24,528 nucleotides of DNA from a virus: positions 1-24,528 of the IMG/VR virus record IMGVR_UViG_3300032241_000279; one strand, written 5' to 3'. Every line of letters starts with the position of its first letter. Position 1 is the first letter of the stretch. Positions 1-7,446 of the stretch are shown piece after piece. The notes beneath the pieces were generated by a model that saw only the letters and a program-made list of their open reading frames with translations, was not told the DNA's origin and did no database searches. Both the position numbers and the translations under genes were made by a program.

Positions 1-330
1 CAAGTCACCACGCTTCCACGTTAATTCTTTACGCTTAACGACTTCCACACAGTTAAGACATATCGTTCTAAGATTGCTTAGTGCTATGTTTTTTAAATTC
101 CCATCTATGTGAAATACCGTCATCTGACTTGGGTATAAACTTCTAAACCCGCAACTATCACATACAATTTTCTTTTTATAGCCGCTTTTCTCCCAATTGG
201 CTATTCTAGACTTTTTACTTTTCTTTTTCTGACACTCATTACATAGACTACGATAATGAGTTATACCCTTTTTAATGTAGTTTACCTCACATAAATTCTT
301 GTTACACTGTTTACAAAAGGGTCTATTCAT
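1..330 (-). CDS. Zinc-ribbon / HNH-like protein (partial, runs off left edge)
   Basis: Reading the minus strand from the ATG at 330-328 gives 110 open codons with no stop before the window edge, so the C-terminus is missing. The protein is basic and carries four CxxC pairs: Cys6/Cys9, Cys30/Cys33, Cys57/Cys60 and Cys91/Cys94. Between the last two is a His74-Ile-Asp-Gly-Asn segment followed by LSNLRTICLNC, the layout of an HNH endonuclease core with zinc-binding knuckles. I recall similar small proteins in marine T4-like phages, but their function is not established, and an HNH-like core does not prove nuclease activity. It is the only gene pointing left and diverges from the tail sheath gene. 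There is no close Shine-Dalgarno sequence, but an AATAAATA octamer lies 5 nt before the ATG. The start is supported by the first CxxC pair beginning at residue 6. Confidence 0.7.
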   Translation of the reverse strand, partial: MNRPFCKQCNKNLCEVNYIKKGITHYRSLCNECQKKKSKKSRIANWEKSGYKKKIVCDSCGFRSLYPSQMTVFHIDGNLKNIALSNLRTICLNCVEVVKRKELTWKRGDL

Positions 331-335
331 ACTTT

Positions 336-343
336 TATTTATT
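336..343 (-). promoter_or_regulatory. Possible T4-type late promoter (AATAAATA), minus strand
   Basis: The octamer AATAAATA reads leftward and ends 5 nt before the ATG of the HNH-like gene. It differs from the T4 late consensus TATAAATA only at the first base. If used, transcription would start at or within about one base of the ATG. It is an AT-rich match, so chance is possible. Confidence 0.35.
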
Positions 344-344
344 T

Positions 345-358
345 TACCTTCGAAGGTA
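345..358. repeat. Perfect 14-bp palindrome in divergent intergenic region
   Basis: TACCTTCGAAGGTA is a perfect palindrome between the divergent HNH-like and sheath genes. It lies just upstream of the leftward AATAAATA and about 29 bp before the rightward TATAAATA. As RNA it gives only a short stem with a 4-nt loop (TCGA) and no adjoining T tract, so it does not look like a terminator. A dyad protein-binding site is possible but unproven. Confidence 0.4.
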
Positions 359-386
359 CGCTAAACCCCAGTTTTTTTATTATTTT

Positions 387-394
387 TATAAATA
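387..394 (+). promoter_or_regulatory. T4-type late promoter upstream of tail sheath gene
   Basis: This is an exact TATAAATA, the late-promoter -10 element recognised by the phage sigma factor gp55 in T4. By T4 geometry transcription would start near position 400. That leaves a leader of about 48 nt with a small AGGTT/AACCT hairpin (408-421) and an AAGGA ribosome site (435-439) before the ATG at 448. Confidence 0.75.
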
Positions 395-447
395 ATAGTA
401 CACAACTAGGTTCGTAAACCTCAAAATATTACACAAGGAAAATTAAT

Positions 448-3400
448 ATGGCATTAGTATCACCCGGCGTACAAGTAACTGTAGTAGATCAATCACAATA
501 TCTCTCAGGCGCCACAAACTCGATTCCATTTGTTTTGTTAGCAACTGCTCAAAACAAAGCAAATCCAAATAGCCCAGGCACTGTAGCCGTAGGCACAACA
601 GCAGCAAACGCTAACACACTAACATTAGTAACAAGTCAAACAGACTTGGTAACTCTTTTCGGTAACCCATTTTTTTATAACACAACAAATGGTACCCCAA
701 TCAATGGTTACGAACTTAATGAATATGGTCTTTTAGCAGCATATCAAGCATTAGGTTTAACAAATCAACTTTATGTTTTACGTGCGGACATCGACTTATC
801 AGCATTGATTGGTTCAGTAGGTCGCCCAACAGGTCAACCTGCCAACGGCGCATGGTGGTTAAACACAACCAATAGTACATGGGGCGTTTATGAATTTGAT
901 CAAGTAACAGGTAGTTTTAATTTACAAACTCCTGATGTATTAAATTCAGATGACACAACATTAGTATCTGGTGGTTTTCCTGTATCAAGTTATGGTGCAA
1001 TTGGTGATTACGCAGTAATCGCAACCCCAATTAATTCAGGTCCTGCATATTCATCAGGTCAGCAATATTTCTATAAGAACTCAAGTAATACTTGGGTATC
1101 ATTAGGTTCAAGTGCATGGTTAAAATCTGTAGCAACAGTAACAGCATCAAATAGCAATCCTACATTGACTGCTGGTGATACTTTTTACTTAAACATCATT
1201 AACCCAAGTAACCCAAGTGGCACAACTGGTAGAATAGTAATCACAGTTCCAAACTCACCAAACAACAATGTTAATGGTGTAGCAAGTGCGATTGGCGCAT
1301 TAGGATATGGTGTATTAAGTGCAACTGTTGTAAGTGGAAAATTAAATATTTTCACTTCACAACCTGCAGTTGATGGTCAATATTATGGAATTACAATTTC
1401 AGCAGATAGTGGCACAGTTCTAAGTGATTTAGGTTTAGTTGCAGGCAACTATCAACAGCCACAATTTATATATGGCACATCAGCACAACAACCATTATGG
1501 CAAGCAAGTCAATCTGTACCTGCTCCAAGTGGTTCGGTATGGATCAAAGTAGGTAGTGCAGGTAATGGTTTACTTCCATCAGTAAGTCAATATAACACAG
1601 CAACATTATCATGGGTCAATAAGCCAGTAACAATGGCAACAAGTGACTGGTATGCTGACTCAGTATTAGATGCAACAGGTGGTTCAGCAATTCCTGCTAA
1701 CACAGTATATGCTCAATACAATTTTGATACAGACACATCAAAAGGTCCAGTTTATTTGTGGTCACGTGCATCAACTGGGGCAACAATTGCCACAGGTAGT
1801 GTAACAGATCCATCATTTAGTGGAGCATTCACTGCACAGATTTATGTAAGTACACCAAGTTCACAAAGTTTAACTGGTCCTTATACAATGACTTTAGGTA
1901 GTGGCACACATACTGCTAGTAACTTTATTACTGCATGGTATGCAAGTGGCGTTCCTTACACACAAGTAACACAAAACTCAAGCGGTGCGATTGTAATCAG
2001 TCACACAGCAGGTGGTGAAATTGTTGTAGACGATACAAATTACTCAACAGGTGTATCAAATGGTTTAATGGCAACAGCAGGCTTTGTTCCTGGCACAACA
2101 TCATTTGTTAAATATGGTCCAGCAGCAATTCCAGCATTTACCCCAACACAAACTTCAACAACTGGTTCAGGTGTAAACTTGTCAATCAGTGTTGAAAACA
2201 GTTATGGTCGTTACATTGTTAATACAACAAGTTTTGGTAACGCAGGTTCAAGTTTTGCTGTAGGTGACAGTATAACATTTAGTGGTGCAAATTTAGGCGG
2301 AACAAGTCCTGCTAATGATTTAGTTGTTAAAGTTGTTAAGGCAAACGCTGGTGTCGTAACTGAAATTGCATATGTTTCAGGCGTTGCTAACGTAGTATAC
2401 ACAACACAACTAAGTAATTGGATAGCATTAAATCCTGCTTACACAGCAAGTTTAGGTGCACCAAACGTTGCTCCAGCAAATGGTCAATTATGGTATTACA
2501 GTGATCCAACACAAGTTGATATCATGGTAAATGTTAACGGTGTATGGAAAGGTTATAAACAAACAAACTATGATAGCAATGGTTTCCCAACACCAACTGG
2601 CAGTAACACAACCGATCCAAACGGTCCAATCATTAGTGCAACAGCACCAACAACACAAAGTAATGGTGTAACAGCATTAAGTTATGGCGATCTTTGGGTA
2701 GACACTAGTGATCTAGTAAACTATCCAATGTTGTATCGTTGGCAGTTGTCAGGCGGTATGGATCAATGGGTATTAATTAGTAATACTGATAGTGTCAACA
2801 GTCAAGGTATTATCTTTGAAGATGCACGTTGGGCAACTAACGGCGACACAAATCCAGCAACTGATCCAATTCCAACAATTCAGAGTTTGTTAACAAGTAA
2901 CTATCTTGATTTAGATGCTCCAGTAGCATCGTTATTCCCAACAGGAATATTGTTATGGAACACAAGACGCAGTGGCTTTAATGTAAAAGCATATGAAGTA
3001 AATTACTTCAACAGCGTAAGTTTCCCAGATCAAGATTTGCCAGCACAAACAGATGCATGGGTAACACAAAGTGGTAACATGGAAAATGGTGCTCCATACA
3101 TGGGTGCATATGCTCAACGTGCAATGGTTGTAAAATCATTACGTGCAGCAATTGAAACCAACCAAGACATTCGTGATGAAGATAACAACTTCAACTTACA
3201 ATGCTGCCCTAACTATCCAGAATTGCAACCAGACATGATTGCACTTAACGTAGATAGAGGTCAAACAGGTTACATCATTGGTGACACACCAATGACACTA
3301 CCTAATGATGCAACAAGCATTGTTGCTTGGGCAACAAACGCAGCAGGAGCAGCAAGCACAGGTGTTCAAGGTCTCGTAACACGTGACACTTACATGGGCT

Positions 3401-4053
3401 TGTTCTATCCAAGTGGTTTAAGTGTAGATACAGCAGGCAACCAAGTTGCAGTTCCACCAAGTCATATGATGTTAAGTACATTCTTATATAATGACCAAGT
3501 GGCTTATCCGTGGTTAGCACCTGCAGGTACACGTAGAGGTTTAATTAACAATGCAACAAGTATTGGTTACATAAATGCACAAACAGGTGCGTTTGTATCA
3601 ATCAAAACAAGTCAAGGCATTCGTGACACACTCTACACAAACAACATTAACCCATTAGTGTTCTTTACAGGAAATGGCTTACTTAACTATGGTAACATTA
3701 CAAGTTTTGAATCAAACAGCGCACTAGATCGTATCAACGTTGCACGTTTGATTGCATATATACGCCGTCAATTAACTATAGCAGCAAGACCATTCGTGTT
3801 TGAACCTAACGATAGTATTACACAAAAAGCAATTGCCGGTGTAATTCAATCATTGTTTGTTGACCTAGTAGCAAAACGCGGTATATATGACTATATCGTA
3901 GTTTGCGATAGTTCAAACAACACACCTGCTAGAGTTGATGCGAATGAATTATGGGTAGACTGTGCTATTGAACCAGTCAAAGCAGCAGAGTTTATCTATA
4001 TTCCAGTTCGCGTATTAGCAACAGGCACAATTGGTAACAATAACGGGCAATAA
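448..4053 (+). CDS. 18: Tail sheath protein (T4 gp18-like), with very large central insertion
   Basis: This is the contractile sheath subunit that surrounds the tail tube and drives DNA delivery. The N-terminus (MALVSPGVQV, then a PFVLLATAQNK segment and LFGNPFF) and the C-terminal region from about residue 785 (EDARW, ILLWNTRRSGFNVKAYEVNYF, INVARLIAYIRRQL, FEPND) are typical of T4-like sheath proteins. T4 gp18 is about 660 aa; this one is 1201 aa. The extra length lies at roughly residues 125-785. That region is Ser/Thr/Gly/Asn-rich and contains recurring short modules of the form NG-x-x-W ... W, near residues 131-146, 357-390, 676-700 and 745-774, probably surface-exposed beta domains. The ribosome site AAGGA is 8 nt before the ATG. 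It is followed by the tube gene, the usual gp18-gp19 order. Identity is confident; the role of the insertion is unknown. Confidence 0.93.
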   Translation: MALVSPGVQVTVVDQSQYLSGATNSIPFVLLATAQNKANPNSPGTVAVGTTAANANTLTLVTSQTDLVTLFGNPFFYNTTNGTPINGYELNEYGLLAAYQALGLTNQLYVLRADIDLSALIGSVGRPTGQPANGAWWLNTTNSTWGVYEFDQVTGSFNLQTPDVLNSDDTTLVSGGFPVSSYGAIGDYAVIATPINSGPAYSSGQQYFYKNSSNTWVSLGSSAWLKSVATVTASNSNPTLTAGDTFYLNIINPSNPSGTTGRIVITVPNSPNNNVNGVASAIGALGYGVLSATVVSGKLNIFTSQPAVDGQYYGITISADSGTVLSDLGLVAGNYQQPQFIYGTSAQQPLWQASQSVPAPSGSVWIKVGSAGNGLLPSVSQYNTATLSWVNKPVTMATSDWYADSVLDATGGSAIPANTVYAQYNFDTDTSKGPVYLWSRASTGATIATGSVTDPSFSGAFTAQIYVSTPSSQSLTGPYTMTLGSGTHTASNFITAWYASGVPYTQVTQNSSGAIVISHTAGGEIVVDDTNYSTGVSNGLMATAGFVPGTTSFVKYGPAAIPAFTPTQTSTTGSGVNLSISVENSYGRYIVNTTSFGNAGSSFAVGDSITFSGANLGGTSPANDLVVKVVKANAGVVTEIAYVSGVANVVYTTQLSNWIALNPAYTASLGAPNVAPANGQLWYYSDPTQVDIMVNVNGVWKGYKQTNYDSNGFPTPTGSNTTDPNGPIISATAPTTQSNGVTALSYGDLWVDTSDLVNYPMLYRWQLSGGMDQWVLISNTDSVNSQGIIFEDARWATNGDTNPATDPIPTIQSLLTSNYLDLDAPVASLFPTGILLWNTRRSGFNVKAYEVNYFNSVSFPDQDLPAQTDAWVTQSGNMENGAPYMGAYAQRAMVVKSLRAAIETNQDIRDEDNNFNLQCCPNYPELQPDMIALNVDRGQTGYIIGDTPMTLPNDATSIVAWATNAAGAASTGVQGLVTRDTYMGLFYPSGLSVDTAGNQVAVPPSHMMLSTFLYNDQVAYPWLAPAGTRRGLINNATSIGYINAQTGAFVSIKTSQGIRDTLYTNNINPLVFFTGNGLLNYGNITSFESNSALDRINVARLIAYIRRQLTIAARPFVFEPNDSITQKAIAGVIQSLFVDLVAKRGIYDYIVVCDSSNNTPARVDANELWVDCAIEPVKAAEFIYIPVRVLATGTIGNNNGQ

Positions 4054-4060
4054 GTAGATC

Positions 4061-4088
4061 ATCTGGGCGTCAGCAATGGCGCCCAGAT
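4061..4088 (+). terminator. Strong hairpin between sheath and tube genes
   Basis: ATCTGGGCG (4061-4069) pairs perfectly with CGCCCAGAT (4080-4088), and a U-G and a C-G pair extend the stem to 11 bp with a 6-nt loop. No T tract follows, so it is not a classical intrinsic terminator. It may define or protect the 3' end of sheath mRNA. Its 3' arm overlaps the late-promoter octamer at 4086-4093. Confidence 0.6.
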
Positions 4089-4093
4089 AAATA
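4086..4093 (+). promoter_or_regulatory. Late-type promoter GATAAATA for tail tube gene
   Basis: GATAAATA differs from TATAAATA only in the first base and sits 24 nt before the ATG of the tube gene. The expected start near 4099 gives a short leader containing the AGGAG ribosome site at 4106-4110. Its first three bases are part of the preceding hairpin's 3' arm. Confidence 0.6.
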
Positions 4094-4117
4094 AAAGTAT
4101 ATTAGGAGAATACGAAA

Positions 4118-4768
4118 ATGGCAGTAGCCTCACAATCACTGTTTAACATGACAGTAGCAGGTGACAACGCAGGTGGCAATCAAGGCTTGTTAATGCCTAA
4201 ATTGCAATTTAGATTCCGTGTTAATTTTATTAACTTGGGTCTAGGCAATTCAGGTTTAAGTTTAACAAAACAAGTAATGGAATGCGCACGTCCAAACTTG
4301 AGTTTTGATGAAATCACATTGAATGTTTACAACAGTCGCATTTATCTTGCTGGTAAGCATACATGGAACGAATTAAATATGACAATTCGTGACGATGCCG
4401 CTGGCACAGTTGCAACTGCATTAGGTGAACAATTACAAAAACAAATGAACTTTGTAGAACAAGCAAGTGCAGCAGCAGGTCAAGATTATAAATTTGAAAC
4501 AAACATTCAAATTCTTGATGGTGGCAATGGTGCATATACACCAGTTGTTCTTGAAGAATGGCAACTTTATGGTTGCTTCTTAAAGACAGCCAACTATCAA
4601 ACATTAAACTATGCTACAAGTGATGCGGTACAAGTTCAAATCACATTACGTTATGATAACGCAGTACAATTAGAAAATGGTACATTAAGCGGAGTAGGTA
4701 ATGAGGTTGTAACTAGAAATCAATCGCGTTCACAAGACTCAGCAACAGGTATTGGTAGCGTAACATAA
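4118..4768 (+). CDS. 19: Tail tube protein (T4 gp19-like)
   Basis: This protein forms the inner tube of the contractile tail, stacked as hexameric rings inside the sheath. It has the conserved tube signature: MPKLQFRFRVNF near residues 26-37, then KQVMECARPNLSFDEI and VYNSRIYLAGKHTW near 51-82, followed by the WQLYGCFLKTANYQTLNY block near 148-165. At 216 aa it is longer than T4 gp19 (163 aa), with extra residues at both ends; the C-terminal tail after about residue 190 is Ser/Asn/Gln-rich and probably flexible. AGGAG lies 7 nt upstream of the ATG. It follows the sheath gene across a hairpin and late promoter and is closed by a second hairpin. Confidence 0.92.
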   Translation: MAVASQSLFNMTVAGDNAGGNQGLLMPKLQFRFRVNFINLGLGNSGLSLTKQVMECARPNLSFDEITLNVYNSRIYLAGKHTWNELNMTIRDDAAGTVATALGEQLQKQMNFVEQASAAAGQDYKFETNIQILDGGNGAYTPVVLEEWQLYGCFLKTANYQTLNYATSDAVQVQITLRYDNAVQLENGTLSGVGNEVVTRNQSRSQDSATGIGSVT

Positions 4769-4774
4769 TAATAC

Positions 4775-4817
4775 ATCCTACTCATATGATAAATATTATG
4801 AGTAGGATTATTTTTTT
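4775..4817 (+). terminator. Intrinsic terminator whose loop contains a late promoter and whose 3' arm contains the next gene's ribosome site
   Basis: A perfect 12-bp stem (4775-4786 with 4797-4808) encloses a 10-nt loop, TGATAAATAT, and is followed by a T-rich run ending at 4817, directly before the next ATG. This fits a rho-independent terminator after the tail tube gene. The loop holds a GATAAATA late-promoter octamer, and the 3' arm holds AGGA (4804-4807), the only Shine-Dalgarno candidate for the next gene. Confidence 0.8.
4788..4795 (+). promoter_or_regulatory. Late-type promoter GATAAATA inside terminator loop
   Basis: By T4 geometry RNA would begin near 4801, after the hairpin's 5' arm. 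The late message therefore could not fold the hairpin, and its AGGA would be free. Read-through RNA from upstream would fold it and hide AGGA. Confidence 0.6.
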
Positions 4818-6089
4818 ATGGCATACGGCTTTAACTCACAACCTGTAGAAATACCTCCGTATAAAATAGATACGGTTGGTAATCAAACCCTTACAGAAAT
4901 ACTTTCAGATTGGTTTCATGCTTCGAGACTTTTTCGAAGTAATTCATATCGTAATGCTCCTAAATTCAAGTTTTTATATCATGTATACTTTGATATTAAT
5001 CCTGCAGCATATACACCTTCAACTCCAGAACAAAGTAATTTAATAGGTATTTTAGTTAGAGAAGTTAAACTACCTAGTTATACTTTTACAACACATCAAT
5101 TAAATCAATACAATCGTAAACGAATTGTACAAACAAAAATAAAATATGATCCTGTAAATTTTCAATTTCACGATGATAATAATAATACTATTGCTAAAAT
5201 GTGGGCAGCGTATTATACATATTATTATGCAGATGGCTCAATTCCAGGAGTTGCTTTTTCAGGAAACAACGCACAAGCAAGTTCTGCAACTATAGGAACT
5301 CCAAATGGAGGCTCTCAACAAGTTGTTACTGCTAGTAACTATGATTTACGCACACAATATGTTCCTTCTAATGCATTACCAAATCCAAACAATTGGGGGT
5401 ATATTGGCGAAACAAATAGTCCAGCAAATCAGCAAGCAGCAAAAGTTCCTTTCTTTAAAAACATAACTATCTTTGGACTTAATAGACATAACTTTTTAGC
5501 GTATACACTTATTAATCCTATTATTACAAGTTTTAGCCACGACACTTATAACTACGATGATGGTTCAGGAACCATGCGTAATATTATGAATGTTGATTAT
5601 GAAACTGTAGTATATAATGAAGGACAGTTAGATGGCACACAACCAGGAACATATGTTACAGGGTTTGGTAATCCTGATGTTTATGATCGAGATATTAGTC
5701 CTATTACAAAAGACGGAACACAAGGATATGTACTTAGTACAAATGGATTACAACCAAGTGAAGGAGGAGAAGTGTCTCCATTACGCAGACCAAATACTTT
5801 AAACCCAACTGTAAACAATCAACCAACTACAACAGCATATGCAGTAACTGCAAACAATGATATTCCTGAAATAATTACTACAGCATCAAGATTGCCACCT
5901 AATAACCCTCAATCAGGCATAAGCATACCTACACCAAATACTACAGAAAATGAAATACCTGAAATAGTAACTACATCACAGCGATTGCCACCAGTAGCAG
6001 GACAACAGGTTAATCCAGTACAACCCGTACAATCAGCCCCTACAAGTGGCGGAACATTTGGCGGTGGTGGTGCAAGTGGAACTTGGTAA
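4818..6089 (+). CDS. Tail-tube-fold virion protein, possibly gp54-like baseplate/tube initiator
   Basis: This is a 423-aa protein placed directly after the tail tube. Residues 49-150 (KFKFLYHVYFDI, IGILVREVKLPSYTF, QLNQYNRKRIVQT, YDPVNFQFHDDN, WAAYYTYYYADGS) and 212-267 (NITIFGLNRHNFLAYTLINPIITSF, then GTMRNIMNVDYETVVYNEG) are laid out like gp19/gp54-type tube proteins, with an insertion of about 60 residues at roughly 145-210. T4 gp54 is 320 aa and starts tube polymerisation on the baseplate; this or a second tube-like protein fits, but I cannot decide between them from sequence alone. The C-terminal 130 residues look unstructured, with two near-identical IPEI-x-TT-x-x-RLPP segments (349-361 and 380-392) and a Gly-rich end. 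The ribosome site AGGA lies in the 3' arm of the upstream terminator hairpin. Confidence 0.65.
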   Translation: MAYGFNSQPVEIPPYKIDTVGNQTLTEILSDWFHASRLFRSNSYRNAPKFKFLYHVYFDINPAAYTPSTPEQSNLIGILVREVKLPSYTFTTHQLNQYNRKRIVQTKIKYDPVNFQFHDDNNNTIAKMWAAYYTYYYADGSIPGVAFSGNNAQASSATIGTPNGGSQQVVTASNYDLRTQYVPSNALPNPNNWGYIGETNSPANQQAAKVPFFKNITIFGLNRHNFLAYTLINPIITSFSHDTYNYDDGSGTMRNIMNVDYETVVYNEGQLDGTQPGTYVTGFGNPDVYDRDISPITKDGTQGYVLSTNGLQPSEGGEVSPLRRPNTLNPTVNNQPTTTAYAVTANNDIPEIITTASRLPPNNPQSGISIPTPNTTENEIPEIVTTSQRLPPVAGQQVNPVQPVQSAPTSGGTFGGGGASGTW

Positions 6090-6101
6090 AAAGGAATAAT
6101 C

Positions 6102-6482
6102 ATGGCAATTACAGTAGATAGCGTTTCACAACTAGATCAAACCGTAAGAATTTTTGATAGTTTTTATAATAATTTATTAAATGTATCGTTTGCAGATTAC
6201 GATATGGTTTATAGTTATTTTAGTAGTGTTTGCGGCAGTGATCAAGTCGCACAAAATTATACATATTTATTTTTTCTAATTGCACAAAATACAGGTATAC
6301 CAGTATTTACATTATTAGCAGAAGTGAGCAAAGGTAAAAATGCTCAAGGCACTACTGGTTTATTGCAAATGAATAGCATTGTTTGTTATTACTTAAACGG
6401 GTTTAAAGCAAAAACAAGTTTATATGGAGTATCAGTGCCATTACAAGCAAATCAACCTGCTGCTCGTAATGTAGTGTTATAA
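6102..6482 (+). CDS. Small conserved phage protein in the tail gene block, function unknown
   Basis: This protein of 126 aa has AAGGA 8 nt upstream of the ATG. It looks mainly helical: residues 10-35 are amphipathic (VSQLDQTVRIFDSFYNNLL), residues 38-67 are aromatic-rich around the single Cys44, and residues 68-75 (TGIPVFTLL) resemble a helix-turn segment. The C-terminal 25 residues (from about SLYGVSVPL) are probably extended. It lies between the tube-like protein and gp4, and its stop is followed one base later by the gp4 start, so the two are likely translated together. Position suggests a minor virion or tail assembly protein; no known domain is recognised. Confidence 0.6.
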   Translation: MAITVDSVSQLDQTVRIFDSFYNNLLNVSFADYDMVYSYFSSVCGSDQVAQNYTYLFFLIAQNTGIPVFTLLAEVSKGKNAQGTTGLLQMNSIVCYYLNGFKAKTSLYGVSVPLQANQPAARNVVL

Positions 6483-6483
6483 T

Positions 6484-6921
6484 ATGGCTAGATGGGCGCA
6501 AAGTTTTTATAATCCTAAAAATCCTGACAAATATATAGGTAAACATAAACCTTATTATCGTAGTGGTTGGGAACTTAGTTTTATGATATTTTGCGACAGC
6601 CATGACAAAATAATTAAATGGGCGAGCGAATCAATTAAAATTCCCTATAGAAATCCATTTACAGGAAAAGGCACAGTTTATGTTCCTGACTTTTTTGTTT
6701 TATACGAAGATAAGAATGGCAGACAAATTGCTGAATTAATTGAGATTAAACCTAAAAAACAAAGTATTATCGAAAGTAAAGTTACAAATGCTAGAAACCG
6801 AGCAGTAGTAGCATTAAATCATGTTAAATGGGCAGCAGCAAAAGCATACTGTAAACAACAGGGGCTGGGCTTTCGTGTTATCACTGAAACCGACTTGTTT
6901 TATAATTCCAAAAGCCGTTAA
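6484..6921 (+). CDS. 4: Head completion protein (T4 gp4/gp50-like)
   Basis: In T4, gp4 is needed to finish DNA-filled heads before tail joining. The N-terminal half matches that family in order: KYIGKHKPYYRSGWELSFM (16-34), then the KIIKWASESIKIPY region (42-55) and YVPDFFVLYEDK (66-77), followed by LIEIKPKKQ (85-93). Length is 145 aa against about 150 in T4. Pro68-Asp69 plus Glu87-Ile-Lys89 resemble a PD-(D/E)xK nuclease core, consistent with proposals that this family is nuclease-like; activity here is not shown. There is no clear ribosome site; the ATG lies one base after the previous stop, so translation probably depends on coupling. The small terminase gene follows. Confidence 0.85.
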   Translation: MARWAQSFYNPKNPDKYIGKHKPYYRSGWELSFMIFCDSHDKIIKWASESIKIPYRNPFTGKGTVYVPDFFVLYEDKNGRQIAELIEIKPKKQSIIESKVTNARNRAVVALNHVKWAAAKAYCKQQGLGFRVITETDLFYNSKSR

Positions 6922-6924
6922 CAA

Positions 6925-6932
6925 AATAAATA
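6925..6932 (+). promoter_or_regulatory. Possible late-type promoter AATAAATA abutting the terminase start
   Basis: AATAAATA ends 4 nt before the ATG of the gp16-like gene. If used with T4 spacing, the RNA would start at or next to the ATG, giving a leaderless message. No Shine-Dalgarno sequence is present upstream of this ATG. Confidence 0.4.
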
Positions 6933-6936
6933 CATT

Positions 6937-7419
6937 ATGAACCGAAAATTAGAAGATTTATTCAACTTAGACAATAGCAATTTGCCTGAAGCACCAGTTT
7001 TAGAAACACAAGTTGAGCAAAAAGAAACATATACCGAAGCATTAGATAACTTAGAAAAGATCGAAAACGCATTGCCTCAGGTACGTGGTTTAGAAACCAG
7101 CGACATTGAATTAGATGAACTTGCTAATATGGCTACGGCAAGTTATAAAGACTTAATGGATTTGGGTATGCAAGTTGACAGTAGATTTAGCAGTGAAATA
7201 TTTGGGGTTGCAGGGAATTTATTAGGACACGCAATTACAGCAAAAACTGCCAAAATCAATAAGAAATTAAAAACTATAGAATTGCAATTAAAGAAAGCAA
7301 CACTAGATCAGAAAGCCGCCGCTAAAAATGAAGAAATAGATAGTACTCCGATTGGGCAAGGACAAAAACTAGATCGCAACGAGTTGCTAGCAGTTCTAAA
7401 TGCCAAAAATAAAGAGTGA
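6937..7419 (+). CDS. 16: Terminase small subunit (T4 gp16-like)
   Basis: The small terminase subunit recognises phage DNA and stimulates the gp17 motor that packages it into the prohead. Evidence is the N-terminal LEDLFNL motif (residues 5-11), shared in my recollection with marine T4-like gp16 proteins, an acidic linker to about residue 60, then a central helical region (YKDLMDLGMQV, FGVAGNLLGHAITAKTAKINKKLKTI, 70-114) of the coiled-coil oligomerisation type, and a C-terminal short motif (DRNELLAVLNAK) like the end of gp16 proteins. Length is 160 aa, near the T4 value of 164. The large subunit gp17 is not in the window; in T4 it follows gp16 directly, so the gene order differs. No ribosome site is seen; an AATAAATA octamer lies 4 nt before the ATG. 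Confidence 0.75.
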   Translation: MNRKLEDLFNLDNSNLPEAPVLETQVEQKETYTEALDNLEKIENALPQVRGLETSDIELDELANMATASYKDLMDLGMQVDSRFSSEIFGVAGNLLGHAITAKTAKINKKLKTIELQLKKATLDQKAAAKNEEIDSTPIGQGQKLDRNELLAVLNAKNKE

Positions 7420-7420
7420 T

Positions 7421-7428
7421 GATAAATA
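7421..7428 (+). promoter_or_regulatory. Late-type promoter GATAAATA
   Basis: GATAAATA lies just after the gp16-like stop and 18 nt before the next ATG. The predicted start near 7434 gives a very short leader beginning in the AGGGA-like ribosome site at about 7434-7439. Confidence 0.55.
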
Positions 7429-7446
7429 TATAATAGGGAATTCAAT

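Noticed and set aside
345-380. Palindrome plus T run as a rightward terminator
   Set aside because: The T run begins 13 nt after the palindrome and nothing transcribes into it from the left, since the only left gene runs the other way.
2211-2402. Minus-strand frame inside the sheath gene (and similar ones at 3302-3532, 4314-4604, 8959-9201, 9729-9974)
   Set aside because: Composition reflects antisense of well-supported plus-strand genes; no recognisable domain or start signal.
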